From Streptomyces aurantiogriseus (GTDB lineage Bacteria; Actinomycetota; Actinomycetes; Streptomycetales; Streptomycetaceae), in the NCBI RefSeq assembly GCF_014649375.1, contig NZ_BMSX01000007.1:124001-188000 (forward strand): a DNA stretch of 64,000 nt. The letters are read 5' to 3'. This document shows positions 52,031-62,301 of this stretch, piece by piece. The notes beneath the pieces are model-generated. The model did no database searches and had not been told where the DNA came from. It was given only the letters and a program-made list of their open reading frames with translations. Each line of letters opens with the position of its first letter. The first letter of the stretch is position 1. The position numbers and the translations under genes were made by a program.

Positions 52031-52075
52031 CGGGGCCAGATGCTATCCGGCCCCGCTGGGAACCCCCGAGCGCGC

Positions 52076-52426
52076 TCAGTTGTCGCGCTTCTCCTTGATC
52101 TTCGCAGCCTTGCCGCGCAGCTCGCGCAGGTAGTACAGCTTGGCGCGACGCACGTCACCGCGGGTGACGAGCTCGATCTTCTCGACGATCGGGGTGTGCA
52201 CCGGGAAGGTGCGCTCGACGCCGACGGAGAAGGAGACCTTGCGGACCGTGAAGGTCTCGCGGACACCGGCGCCCTGGCGGCGGATCACAACGCCCTTGAA
52301 CTGCTGCACACGGGAGCGGTTGCCCTCGATGACGCGCACGTGGACGTTGACGGTGTCACCCGGGCGGAAGGCCGGGACGTCGCTGCGCAGCGACGCGGCG
52401 TCGACGGAGTCGAGCAGGTGAGACAT
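52076..52426 (-). CDS. rplS: 50S ribosomal protein L19
   Basis: The 116-residue L19 shows [29 protein letters not shown] in its first half and [16 protein letters not shown], then [21 protein letters not shown] 52426 ([13 protein letters not shown]) was chosen over the one at 52453 by family length. It is in the conserved rpsP-rimM-trmD-rplS operon, with the signal peptidases following. Confidence 0.96.
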   Translation of the reverse strand: MSHLLDSVDAASLRSDVPAFRPGDTVNVHVRVIEGNRSRVQQFKGVVIRRQGAGVRETFTVRKVSFSVGVERTFPVHTPIVEKIELVTRGDVRRAKLYYLRELRGKAAKIKEKRDN

Positions 52427-52561
52427 TTCGTCTGCTTTCTTCGCTGATGCCACAGGTCATCAACGGGAACTAGAGGTTCTTGGATGAGAGCCGTGCGCGT
52501 CGGGGCGGGCGTCGTGTCCCCCTGTGGCAGGGGCGCACGCCGGACGGCGCACAACAGCGGC

Positions 52562-53398
52562 CTATTCTTCCACGCCCTCGGTCCTGCGCCAAAATCGGCC
52601 GTACGGCTCACCTTCGGGGTCCGGTTCCCAGCCCAGGATGGAGAGCATCTCGCGGTCCTTCTTGTCGAAGGCCTTGGGTGCGCAGCGCTCGATCAGGTCG
52701 GGCCGGTTGGCCGTCGTCCGCCGGAGGGCCTCGTCGCGGCGCCAGCGCGCGATCTTCCCGTGGTGGCCGCTGAGCAGCACTTCCGGGATCTCCCGGCCGC
52801 GCCAGGCGGGCGGCTTGGTATAGACGGGGCCTTCCAGGAGGTTGGCCATGGCACCGGGCGCGAAGGAGTCGTCGCGGTGGGACTCGGCGTTGCCGAGCAC
52901 GCCGGGCAGCAGCCGTGCCACGGCCTCCGTGACGACCAGGACGGCCGCCTCACCGCCGGCGAGGACGTAGTCCCCGATGGAGACCTCGTAGACGGGGATG
53001 CGGGTGGCGTACTCGTCGATCACGCGCCGGTCGATGCCCTCGTAGCGCGCCGGCGTGAAGATCAGCCACGGGCGCTCGGAGAGCTCGACGGCGAGTTCCT
53101 GGGTGAAGGGGCGTCCGCTGGGGGTCGGGACGACGAGCGCGGGGGCGTGCGCGCCGGTCTCGTAGCCGTCGGCGAGGACGGAGTCCAGGGCGTCTCCCCA
53201 CGGCTCGGTCTTCATGACCATGCCGGGGCCGCCGCCGTACGGGGTGTCGTCGACGGTGTGATGACGGTCGTACGTCCACTGCCGCAGGTCGTGCACATGG
53301 ACGTTCAGCTGTCCACGCGCGCGTGCCTTGCCGACCAACGAGACGTTCAGCGGGTCGAGGTACTCGGGGAAGATCGTGACGACGTCGAGGCGCATCAC
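52562..53398 (-). CDS. trmD: tRNA (guanine37-N1)-methyltransferase
   Basis: The 278-residue SPOUT enzyme methylates G37 next to the anticodon to prevent frameshifting. Motifs include [62 protein letters not shown] and [17 protein letters not shown] 53398 overlaps the rimM stop (ATGA). Confidence 0.95.
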   Translation of the reverse strand: MMRLDVVTIFPEYLDPLNVSLVGKARARGQLNVHVHDLRQWTYDRHHTVDDTPYGGGPGMVMKTEPWGDALDSVLADGYETGAHAPALVVPTPSGRPFTQELAVELSERPWLIFTPARYEGIDRRVIDEYATRIPVYEVSIGDYVLAGGEAAVLVVTEAVARLLPGVLGNAESHRDDSFAPGAMANLLEGPVYTKPPAWRGREIPEVLLSGHHGKIARWRRDEALRRTTANRPDLIERCAPKAFDKKDREMLSILGWEPDPEGEPYGRFWRRTEGVEE

Positions 53399-53952
53399 GA
53401 CTTCTCTCGCGAGGAGTCTTCCCGCGCCGAGGCGATCTCCGCGCGGTCGTCGATGAGGCCGGGCGGCGGGTCGATGACCGCCCGCTGCTCCTCCAGATCG
53501 ATCTCGGTGACGATCTGCTCGACGAACGGGATCATCACCTCGCTCCCGTCCGGCCGCTCGACGATGAAGAGGTCCTGGGAGGGGAGGTGCGAGATCTCGG
53601 TGATCCGGCCGATCTCCACGCCGTCCTTGGTGACCACGTCCAGGTCGATCAGCTGGTGGTCGTAGTACTCGTCCTCTTCCTCCGGCAGTTCGTCCGGGTC
53701 GACCTCGGCGATCAGGAGGGTGTTGCGGAGGGCCTCGGCGGCGTTGCGGTCGGCAACTCCCTCGAAGCGCAGAAGCAGCCGGCCGCTGTGCACCCGGCCG
53801 GTCTCGATGGTGAGCGGTCCGGCGGAGGCCGGGTCGGTGGCCAGGACGGCACCGGGGGCGAGCCTGAGTTCCGGCTCGTCGGTACGGACCTCGACGGTGA
53901 CCTCGCCCTTGATGCCGTGGGCGCGGCCGATCCGAGCGACTACGAGCTGCAC
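53395..53952 (-). CDS. rimM: 16S rRNA-processing protein RimM
   Basis: The 185-residue protein has RimM N-terminal ([20 protein letters not shown]) and PRC-barrel ([20 protein letters not shown]) domains. It binds S19 and helps 30S maturation. GTG 53952 (VQLVVARIG) follows AGGAG. It overlaps trmD by 4 bp. Confidence 0.94.
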   Translation of the reverse strand: MQLVVARIGRAHGIKGEVTVEVRTDEPELRLAPGAVLATDPASAGPLTIETGRVHSGRLLLRFEGVADRNAAEALRNTLLIAEVDPDELPEEEDEYYDHQLIDLDVVTKDGVEIGRITEISHLPSQDLFIVERPDGSEVMIPFVEQIVTEIDLEEQRAVIDPPPGLIDDRAEIASAREDSSREKS

Positions 53953-54058
53953 TTTTCGAAGATCTCCTGTCGTACCTGGTCGTAACGGCTGGCGCATACG
54001 ACTGCGGGCCGGGGACGGCCCAGTGGCCCTCCCCGGCCCGAGCCGGTTGCGATAAGCG

Positions 54059-54298
54059 TCAGCGGACGTGGTCGACGTCGACGAGGTCGACGCGGACACC
54101 GCGGCCGCCGATGGCGCCCACGACGGTGCGCAGGGCGCGTGCGGTGCGGCCGTTGCGGCCGATCACCTTGCCGAGGTCGTCCGGGTGGACCCGGACCTCG
54201 AGCACTCGCCCGCGGCGCAGGTTGCGCGAGGCGACCTGCACATCGTCAGGGTTGTCGACGATGCCCTTCACGAGGTGCTCAAGCGCCTCTTCGAGCAT
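54059..54298 (-). CDS. KH-domain RNA-binding protein (KhpA-like)
   Basis: The 79-residue KH protein has [48 protein letters not shown] (GxxG = GRNG). This type is conserved between rpsP and rimM and binds RNA. ATG 54298 is 5 bp after the rpsP stop. Confidence 0.93.
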   Translation of the reverse strand: MLEEALEHLVKGIVDNPDDVQVASRNLRRGRVLEVRVHPDDLGKVIGRNGRTARALRTVVGAIGGRGVRVDLVDVDHVR

Positions 54299-54303
54299 GC
54301 TGC

Positions 54304-54723
54304 TCAGGCCTCGGTCGACTCGGACTCAGCCGCGGCCTCGTCCTTCTTCTCAGCCTTCTTCTTCTGGGTGATCGCCTCACCCTTGCCCTCGTCGTCGCCA
54401 CCGAGGGCCTCGAACGACGGGCGCGCCTTCTTCGGCTCGGCAACCAGCAGCGGAGCCGGGGCGGGCTCGCCCTTGAACTTCTGCCAGTCGCCGGTCTTCT
54501 TCAGGATGGCGAGCACGGGCTCGGTCGGCTGGGCGCCGACACCGAGCCAGTACGCCACGCGCTCCGCGTCGACCTCGATGACCGACGGGTTGTACGTCGG
54601 GTGGTACTTGCCGATCTCCTCGATCGCACGGCCGTCACGACGGGTACGGGAGTCGGCGACGACGATGCGGTAGTGAGGCGAACGGATCTTGCCCAGACGC
54701 TTCAGCTTGATCTTGACTGCCAC
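54304..54723 (-). CDS. rpsP: 30S ribosomal protein S16
   Basis: The S16 domain ([43 protein letters not shown]) lies in the first 80 residues. The 139-residue protein has a long charged tail ([16 protein letters not shown]), as in other Streptomyces. It is the first gene of the rpsP-KH-rimM-trmD-rplS operon. Confidence 0.96.
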   Translation of the reverse strand: MAVKIKLKRLGKIRSPHYRIVVADSRTRRDGRAIEEIGKYHPTYNPSVIEVDAERVAYWLGVGAQPTEPVLAILKKTGDWQKFKGEPAPAPLLVAEPKKARPSFEALGGDDEGKGEAITQKKKAEKKDEAAAESESTEA

Positions 54724-55065
54724 GGGAGTGGGTTCTCCTGGATTTGACGTGGTGGGGCACGGCGAGATTGCCGCGTGGGGTTGCGGTACCCGAGTGCCCG
54801 ATGGACGCGTCAGCCGGAGGAGAGAGGGGTCCTGTGCGACTGTCGAGTACAGCTAGCCATTGTGCCACACCCTGCGGGTCGCCTTGGGCCGAGGGGGTTG
54901 GCCTGCGGCCGGGCATGCCTGAACCGCACCCGGCGTCGCGGTGGACGCATGTCGGGTGCGCAGCCCGGCGGCGACGGGGCGCCTCGAGTGCGATCACGTG
55001 GCACCCCGTCGTCGACGCCCCGACCCGAACCGACAGCCACGAGATGCCGGTGCTGGGCCGTCGCG
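54724..55065. other. 342-bp gap with rpsP promoter region; no gene recognised
   Basis: This gap contains the rpsP leader and presumably its promoter, read leftward. I find no open frame with a ribosome site and no tRNA fold. A TAGCTGTACT stretch near 54850 (minus strand) is a weak -10 candidate. Confidence 0.4.
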
Positions 55066-55662
55066 TTACGCGGCGCCCACGATCTCCGGGATCCGGAACG
55101 GCTTGCCGCAGCCCCCGCACACGATCGGGGCCTGGGCCAGGACCGACGGGACCACCCGCACGTTGCGGCCGCAGTCGCAGACGGCCTTGACCCGGACGCC
55201 GCCACCGGAGGAGCCGTGGCGGGCGGCCGGGCCGCGGAAGGCGCGGGTGGTGTCGGCGGAGGTGGCCGCCATGTGGGCCTTGAGGGCGCGCTGGAGGCGG
55301 TCGATCGTCGGGCGGTAGCGGCGCTTCGCCTCGGGGTTGAGCGTGACCAGCGAGAAGCCGCTGCTGGGGTGCGGTTCCTCGGGGTGGTCCAGGCCCAGTT
55401 CCTCGGCGATCGCGAGGAATCTGCGGTTGTGGTAGCGGCCGGCGCGGGAGGTGTCGCGGACGCCGCGGGCGGCGGCGATCCCGTGGACTGCCTCGTGAAG
55501 CAGTCGCTCGAAGGAGAGCTCGTGACCGCAGGCGGACGACGACTCCCCGATCAGGGACTCTGGCGCGGCAAGGTCCGGCAGCTCGGGGTGGTACCGCTGA
55601 ATGTCGGCCCACGCCTGTGCCAGCTCTGCGGCGAGAACAGGTGGTGTCTGTGTCGTGCTCAC
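55066..55662 (-). CDS. SprT-like putative zinc metalloprotease with zinc ribbon
   Basis: The 198-residue protein has FERLLHEAVHGIAAARGV near residue 55, an HExxH zinc site (HEAVH) like SprT/Spartan peptidases, then an RRYRPTIDRLQRAL region. A C-terminal zinc ribbon is formed by CDCGRNVRVV and CGGCGKPF. SprT-like proteins act on DNA-protein cross-links, but here the substrate is unknown. The GTG start 55662 has no clear ribosome site. It sits alone. Confidence 0.75.
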   Translation of the reverse strand: MSTTQTPPVLAAELAQAWADIQRYHPELPDLAAPESLIGESSSACGHELSFERLLHEAVHGIAAARGVRDTSRAGRYHNRRFLAIAEELGLDHPEEPHPSSGFSLVTLNPEAKRRYRPTIDRLQRALKAHMAATSADTTRAFRGPAARHGSSGGGVRVKAVCDCGRNVRVVPSVLAQAPIVCGGCGKPFRIPEIVGAA

Positions 55663-55827
55663 GTAATGACAACGAGCAGGGGTGCCCCTGTGTTCCTATT
55701 CCGGGGCATCTCAAATAATTTGCACGTACCCGTCAGTTGCCGCTGATGCGTCCTGACGAGGGCGGGTGCGCTGATCTGCGGAGAAGCCTCACAGCTCGTA
55801 ACAAGGTGGTGCGTAGTCCCACGTACG

Positions 55828-55860
55828 CCCCGGCGCGTAGACGAAGGTCGCGCGCCGGGG
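55828..55860. terminator. Terminator hairpin between proS and SprT-like gene
   Basis: CCCCGGCGCG and CGCGCCGGGG form a perfect 10-bp stem around TAGACGAAGGTCG. It probably stops leftward proS transcription. Confidence 0.7.
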
Positions 55861-55923
55861 TACAGATGGTCGGCAGGGGCGCAAGGGGTGTTTCGGTCGC
55901 TCTTCCGCCGGAAGGGCGCTGCC

Positions 55924-57339
55924 TCAGTAAGCGCGCGCCACGATCGCGACGTTACCGGGCGCGTCCCCGTCGTCCGGCACCGACCCGTCCTCGGCGACCA
56001 GACACCGTACGGTCACGGCGTGGTCGGCCAGCTTGGCCTCGCCCTCCTCGCCGAGCATCGACCAGGGGATGCGCGCCCAGCCGCCGGCGGTGGCCGCCTC
56101 GACGGCCTCCTCGATCGTGGACACGTCCGTCGTACGGGACTCACGGCGCTCGCGGGACTGCTTCAGCAGCAGTGCCTGATCCTCGTCGAGGATCGCGGGC
56201 AGCAGGTCGGCCAGCGCGTCCAGCGAGACCGGCTCCTTTCCTCCCGGAATGCGGCGCGCCAGCATCGCCGTGCCGTTCTCCAGGTCACGCGGGCCGATCT
56301 CGATGCGGACGGGCACTCCCTTGAGCTCCCAGTCGACCGCGCGCCGCCCGAAGGGGGTGTCGGTGCGGTCGTCGACCTGGACGCGGATCCCGGCCGCCTT
56401 CAGCCGGTCGCCGAGCTCGCGGACCTTGGCCAGAACCGCCTCGTCGCCCTTGATCGCGAGGACGACGGCCTGGATCTGCGCGAGCCGCGGCGGGACGCGC
56501 AGCCCGTCGTCGTCGCCGTGCGTCATCACCAGGGCGCCGATCATGCGGGTCGTCGAGCCCCAGGAGGTCTGCCAGACGTACTCCTGCGTGCCGTCCTTCG
56601 ACAGGTACCGGGTGCTGAAGGCCTTCGCGAAGTTCTGGCCCAACTCGTGGCTGGTGACCATCTGGAGGGCCTTGCCGTCGCCCATCATGCTTTCGCAGGT
56701 GAGGGTGTTGATGGCGCCCGCGAAGCGCTCCCTGACCGTCTTGCGGCCGGCGACGAAGTCGATCGCGAGGACGTTCTCCAGGAAGTCCCCGTAGACCTCG
56801 TGCTGGATGTGCGCGGCGAAGTCGCGGGCCTCCTCGTAGGTGGCGTGCGCGGTGTGGCCCTCCTGCCACAGGAATTCGGACGTGCGCAGGAAGAGACGGG
56901 GCCGCAGCTCCCAACGGACCACGTTGGCCCACTGGTTGATCAGCAGGGGCAGGTCGCGGTAGCTCTGCACCCACTTGGAGAAGTACTCGTTGATGATCGT
57001 CTCGGAGGTCGGCCGGACGACCGCCGGCTCCTCCAGCTCCTTGCCGCCGCCGTGTGTGACCACCGCCAGCTCGGGCGCGAAGCCCTCGACGTGGTCCGCC
57101 TCGCGCGTGAGGTACGACTGCGGGATCAGAAGGGGGAAGTACGCGTTCTGGGTGCCGGTCTCCTTGATGCGGGCGTCCATCTCCGCCTGCATCCGCTCCC
57201 ACAGTCCGTACCCGTACGGTCGGATCACCATGGTGCCGCGCACCGGCCCGTTGTCGGCCAGCTCGGCCTTGGTGATCAGATCCTGGTACCAGCGCGGGAA
57301 GTCGTCCGCCCGCGGGGTGAGAACGGGTGCCTTTGCCAT
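55924..57339 (-). CDS. proS: Prolyl-tRNA synthetase, archaeal/eukaryote-like (ProS type 3)
   Basis: This 471-residue synthetase charges tRNA-Pro. It has class II motifs: motif 2 with LRPRLFLRTSEFLWQEGHTAH, motif 3 with GSTTRMIGALVMTHGDDDGL, and an anticodon-binding C-terminal domain. The length and the missing bacterial insertion domain match the archaeal/eukaryote-like class. Streptomyces usually carry a longer bacterial-type ProRS elsewhere, so this would be a second enzyme and could give resistance to a ProRS inhibitor. ATG 57339 opens MAKAPVLTPR. Confidence 0.9.
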   Translation of the reverse strand: MAKAPVLTPRADDFPRWYQDLITKAELADNGPVRGTMVIRPYGYGLWERMQAEMDARIKETGTQNAYFPLLIPQSYLTREADHVEGFAPELAVVTHGGGKELEEPAVVRPTSETIINEYFSKWVQSYRDLPLLINQWANVVRWELRPRLFLRTSEFLWQEGHTAHATYEEARDFAAHIQHEVYGDFLENVLAIDFVAGRKTVRERFAGAINTLTCESMMGDGKALQMVTSHELGQNFAKAFSTRYLSKDGTQEYVWQTSWGSTTRMIGALVMTHGDDDGLRVPPRLAQIQAVVLAIKGDEAVLAKVRELGDRLKAAGIRVQVDDRTDTPFGRRAVDWELKGVPVRIEIGPRDLENGTAMLARRIPGGKEPVSLDALADLLPAILDEDQALLLKQSRERRESRTTDVSTIEEAVEAATAGGWARIPWSMLGEEGEAKLADHAVTVRCLVAEDGSVPDDGDAPGNVAIVARAY

Positions 57340-57534
57340 GGCGCGATGGTACGGCCCCAGGTTGCCGGAATGTGAAATCTCGCCACACGCGCGGACAGAC
57401 CCCAAGCAGGGCTCCGCAACCCCTGGACGCAGGGTCGAGTCGGGAGTTACCTGGCATACGGGAGTGCGGGCGCACTGACGGGGGCCACCTGAACGGTACA
57501 GCGGCAAACTCTCGGCGGATTGGGGCGCTTTTAC

Positions 57535-58392
57535 ATGACACCTACGCTCGTGCGGCAGCACCTGCCTCACGCGGGGCCGGTGCCCCGCGCGGATCTGGGT
57601 GCACGCGCGCGTGACTGGTCCGAGATCCAGGAGCGGATGCTGGTTCCGCTCTACGAGGCCGTCTACGAGCGACTGGAAGTGGGCCCGGGCACACGGCTGC
57701 TGGGCCTCGGCTGCGGCTCCGGACTGGCTCTGCTGATGGCGGCCTCCAGAGGCGCCGCCCTCACCGGTGTCGAGTCCTCCTCCCCCGAGCGGCTGGCCCT
57801 CGCACGCCAGCGGCTGCTTCCGGAGGCGTGGGGCACGCGCGCGCGTGGGGAGACACGGCTCGTCGAGGGCTCACCCGAGGACGCGGCCGACGCACAGACG
57901 CCCGCGTACAACCTGGTGACCGCGTTCGAGCCCATCGGCTGTCTCGCGGGTGACTCCGAAGGGCTCGGCGAACTGCTCGCGGAGACCACGCCGTTGGCCG
58001 AGCGGGGCACGCCCGTGGTGCTCGTCGGCTGGGGGCCGCCGGAGCGCTGCGCCACGTCGTCCGTGCTGCGGGTCGCCACCAAGCTGGCCGAACCGCTGCG
58101 CTCCACGGGCAGTTGGCGCCCCGCCCTGCGGGACGACCTGGAGGAGGTCGCCCAGCGGGCCGGGCTCAAGCCGGACGGATCCGGGCGCGTGGCCTGCCCG
58201 TTCGGGTACGCCGGCGTCGACAGCGCCCTCAAGGGCCTGTTGTCCACCGGCCTGTTCGACGCGGCGATCTCCGCGACGGACCAGGCCCAGGTGGACAAGG
58301 AGGTGACCGAGGCCCTGCACCCGTACCGCCGGAAGGACGGCACGGTGTGGATGCCGAACGTCTTCCGGTACCTCATCGCGCGGACACCCTGA
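57535..58392 (+). CDS. SAM-dependent methyltransferase
   Basis: The predicted 285-residue class I methyltransferase shows motif I RLLGLGCGSGLALLMAA near residue 45 with Glu of motif II in TGVESSSPERL. The SAM pocket is intact (GLGCGSG, where most have DLGCGxG). ATG 57535 is preferred over 57520 by context; a ribosome site is weak. It lies between proS and ftsH, convergent with the latter. The substrate is unknown. Confidence 0.8.
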   Translation: MTPTLVRQHLPHAGPVPRADLGARARDWSEIQERMLVPLYEAVYERLEVGPGTRLLGLGCGSGLALLMAASRGAALTGVESSSPERLALARQRLLPEAWGTRARGETRLVEGSPEDAADAQTPAYNLVTAFEPIGCLAGDSEGLGELLAETTPLAERGTPVVLVGWGPPERCATSSVLRVATKLAEPLRSTGSWRPALRDDLEEVAQRAGLKPDGSGRVACPFGYAGVDSALKGLLSTGLFDAAISATDQAQVDKEVTEALHPYRRKDGTVWMPNVFRYLIARTP

Positions 58393-58418
58393 GAAACACC
58401 TCGTGGCGGCGGCGAGCG

Positions 58419-60353
<1,935 letters not shown>

Positions 60354-60390
60354 ATCTGGACGTTACGGCACACGACGGACATCGGCACGC

Positions 60391-60425
60391 GCTGAGGGCG
60401 CCTTCCGGAAGAAGGCGCCCTCAGC
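60391..60425. terminator. Perfect 15-bp terminator after ffh
   Basis: GCTGAGGGCGCCTTC and its exact complement flank CGGAA. It lies between the ffh stop and the ftsH start. No T-tract follows. Confidence 0.8.
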
Positions 60426-60446
60426 GTCCTGGGGTCGCGGCCCGCG

Positions 60447-62009
60447 TCAGCCCATGAACTTCTTGAACTCGTCCGGGAGCTCGAAGTCCTGGCCGCCCTG
60501 CTGGCCCGGCAGACCGAAGGCGCCGCCGGGAGCGCCCCCCTGAGCGGCGGCCGCGCGGCGGGCGGCCTCCTCCTGCTCCTGCTGCCTGCGCTTCATCGGG
60601 TTGCCGGAACGCTGCTTGCCCTTGGCCTTCTTCGGCTGCTTCTTGGTGCGGCCGGGACCGCCACCCATGCCAGGCATCCCCGGCATACCGGGCATGCCGC
60701 CGCCCTGGGCCATGCGGGACATCATCTTGCGGGCCTCGAAGAACCGCTCGACCAAGCCCTTCACCGCGCTGACCTCGACACCGGAACCCTTGGCGATACG
60801 GGCACGGCGCGAGCCGTTGATGATCGTCGGGTCCTGGCGCTCGGCCGGGGTCATCGACTTGATGATCGCGGCCGTGCGGTCGACGTCCCGCTCGTCGAGG
60901 TTGTTGATCTGGTCCTTGATCTGCCCCATGCCCGGCAGCATCCCGAGCAGCTTGCTGATGCTGCCCATCTTCCTGACCTGCTCCATCTGGGACAGGAAGT
61001 CGTCGAGCGTGAACTCCTGCCCCTTCTTGGACGCCAGCTTGGAGGCCATCTTCTGGGCCTCTTCCTGGCTGAAGGTCTTCTCCGCCTGCTCGATCAGGGT
61101 GAGCAGGTCACCCATGTCGAGGATGCGGGAGGCCATCCGGTCCGGGTGGAACTGGTCGAAGTCGTCGAGCTTCTCGCCGTTCGACGCGAACATGATCGGC
61201 TTGCCGGTGATCTGGCGGATCGACAGGGCCGCACCACCGCGGGCGTCACCGTCGAGCTTGGAGAGCACCACGCCGTCGAAGCCCACACCGTCGCGGAAGG
61301 CCTCGGCGGTGTTGACGGCGTCCTGACCGATCATCGCGTCGACGACGAAGAGGATCTCGTCCGGCGACACCGCGTCCCGGATGTCCGCGGCCTGCTGCAT
61401 CATCTCGGCGTCGATACCGAGGCGGCCGGCGGTGTCCACGATCACGATGTCGTGAACCTTGGACTTCGCGTGGTCGATGGAGTCCTTGGCGACCTGGACC
61501 GGGTCACCGACGCCGTTGCCCGGCTGCGGCGCGTAGACGGCCACGCCGGCGCGCTCGGCGACGACACTGAGCTGGTTCACGGCGTTCGGGCGCTGGAGGT
61601 CGGCGGCGACCAGGAGGGGCGAGTGGCCCTGCTCCTTCAGCCAGCGGCCGAGCTTGCCCGCGAGGGTGGTCTTACCGGCGCCCTGCAGACCGGCCAGCAT
61701 GATCACGGTCGGGGGCTGCTTGGCGAAGCGCAGACGCCGGGTCTCGCCACCCAGGATCGTGACGAGTTCGTCGTTCACGATCTTCAGGACCTGCTGGGCC
61801 GGGTTCAGCGCCTTGGAGACCTCGGCGCCGAGGGCACGCTCCTTGACGTTCTTGATGAACGTCCGCACGACCGGCAGGGCGACGTCCGCCTCGAGAAGGG
61901 CGATGCGGATCTCGCGCGCGGTGGCGTCGATGTCCGCCTCGGAGAGCCGTCCCTTGCCGCGCAGGTTCTTGAAGGTCGCTGAGAGGCGATCGGAGAGAGT
62001 ATCGAACAC
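60447..62009 (-). CDS. ffh: Signal recognition particle protein Ffh
   Basis: The 520-residue SRP54 has N-domain (FDTLSDRLSATFKNLRGKG), G-domain GLQGAGKTTLAGKL near 107, DTAGRLG, and TKLDG-type SKLDGDARGGAALS, and a Met-rich M-domain with MGSISKLLGMLPGMGQ and a Gly/Met-rich tail. It binds signal sequences and SRP RNA and delivers nascent chains to FtsY. GTG 62009 follows GAGGACC. Next to it is a CRISPR-like relic. Confidence 0.95.
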   Translation of the reverse strand: MFDTLSDRLSATFKNLRGKGRLSEADIDATAREIRIALLEADVALPVVRTFIKNVKERALGAEVSKALNPAQQVLKIVNDELVTILGGETRRLRFAKQPPTVIMLAGLQGAGKTTLAGKLGRWLKEQGHSPLLVAADLQRPNAVNQLSVVAERAGVAVYAPQPGNGVGDPVQVAKDSIDHAKSKVHDIVIVDTAGRLGIDAEMMQQAADIRDAVSPDEILFVVDAMIGQDAVNTAEAFRDGVGFDGVVLSKLDGDARGGAALSIRQITGKPIMFASNGEKLDDFDQFHPDRMASRILDMGDLLTLIEQAEKTFSQEEAQKMASKLASKKGQEFTLDDFLSQMEQVRKMGSISKLLGMLPGMGQIKDQINNLDERDVDRTAAIIKSMTPAERQDPTIINGSRRARIAKGSGVEVSAVKGLVERFFEARKMMSRMAQGGGMPGMPGMPGMGGGPGRTKKQPKKAKGKQRSGNPMKRRQQEQEEAARRAAAAQGGAPGGAFGLPGQQGGQDFELPDEFKKFMG

Positions 62010-62120
62010 GGCGGCGTCGGTCCTCGGGGGTCGGGAGCAGTCTGAGCGTCTTCCAGGGTATCCGGCCGCGCAAGACATTCGTCCCCGCCTGCTGTATTCG
62101 GGCTGTATTCGGCGGGCGCG

Positions 62121-62271
62121 GCGGGATCCCCGCGGCAGCGGGGAGCATGCGTGGGACGCCTCGGCGCCGCGGGCACGCTCGGGTTCACCCCTGCGGCAGC
62201 GGGGACCACGCGCTGGATGCCTCAGCACCAAGAGCACGCTCGGCATCACCCCCGCGACAGCAGGGGAGCAC
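62121..62271. CRISPR. Degenerate type I-E CRISPR-like array (three repeats)
   Basis: Three 28-29 bp repeats end at 62148, 62209 and 62271, a period of 61-62 bp. They share CACCCC-GCGGCAGC-GGGGA-CA with a palindromic core (CCCCGC..GCGGGG), as in Streptomyces type I-E repeats (GTGCTCCCCGC...GGGGTGA in the other sense). Two 32-33 bp intervals lie between. The intervals themselves match each other at about 26 of 34 bases, mostly transitions, so this may be a decayed array with a duplicated unit, or an unrelated tandem repeat. No cas genes are in the window. Confidence 0.5.
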
Positions 62272-62301
62272 ATTCGCTCAACGCGCAACTCCACCGCGCC
62301 C

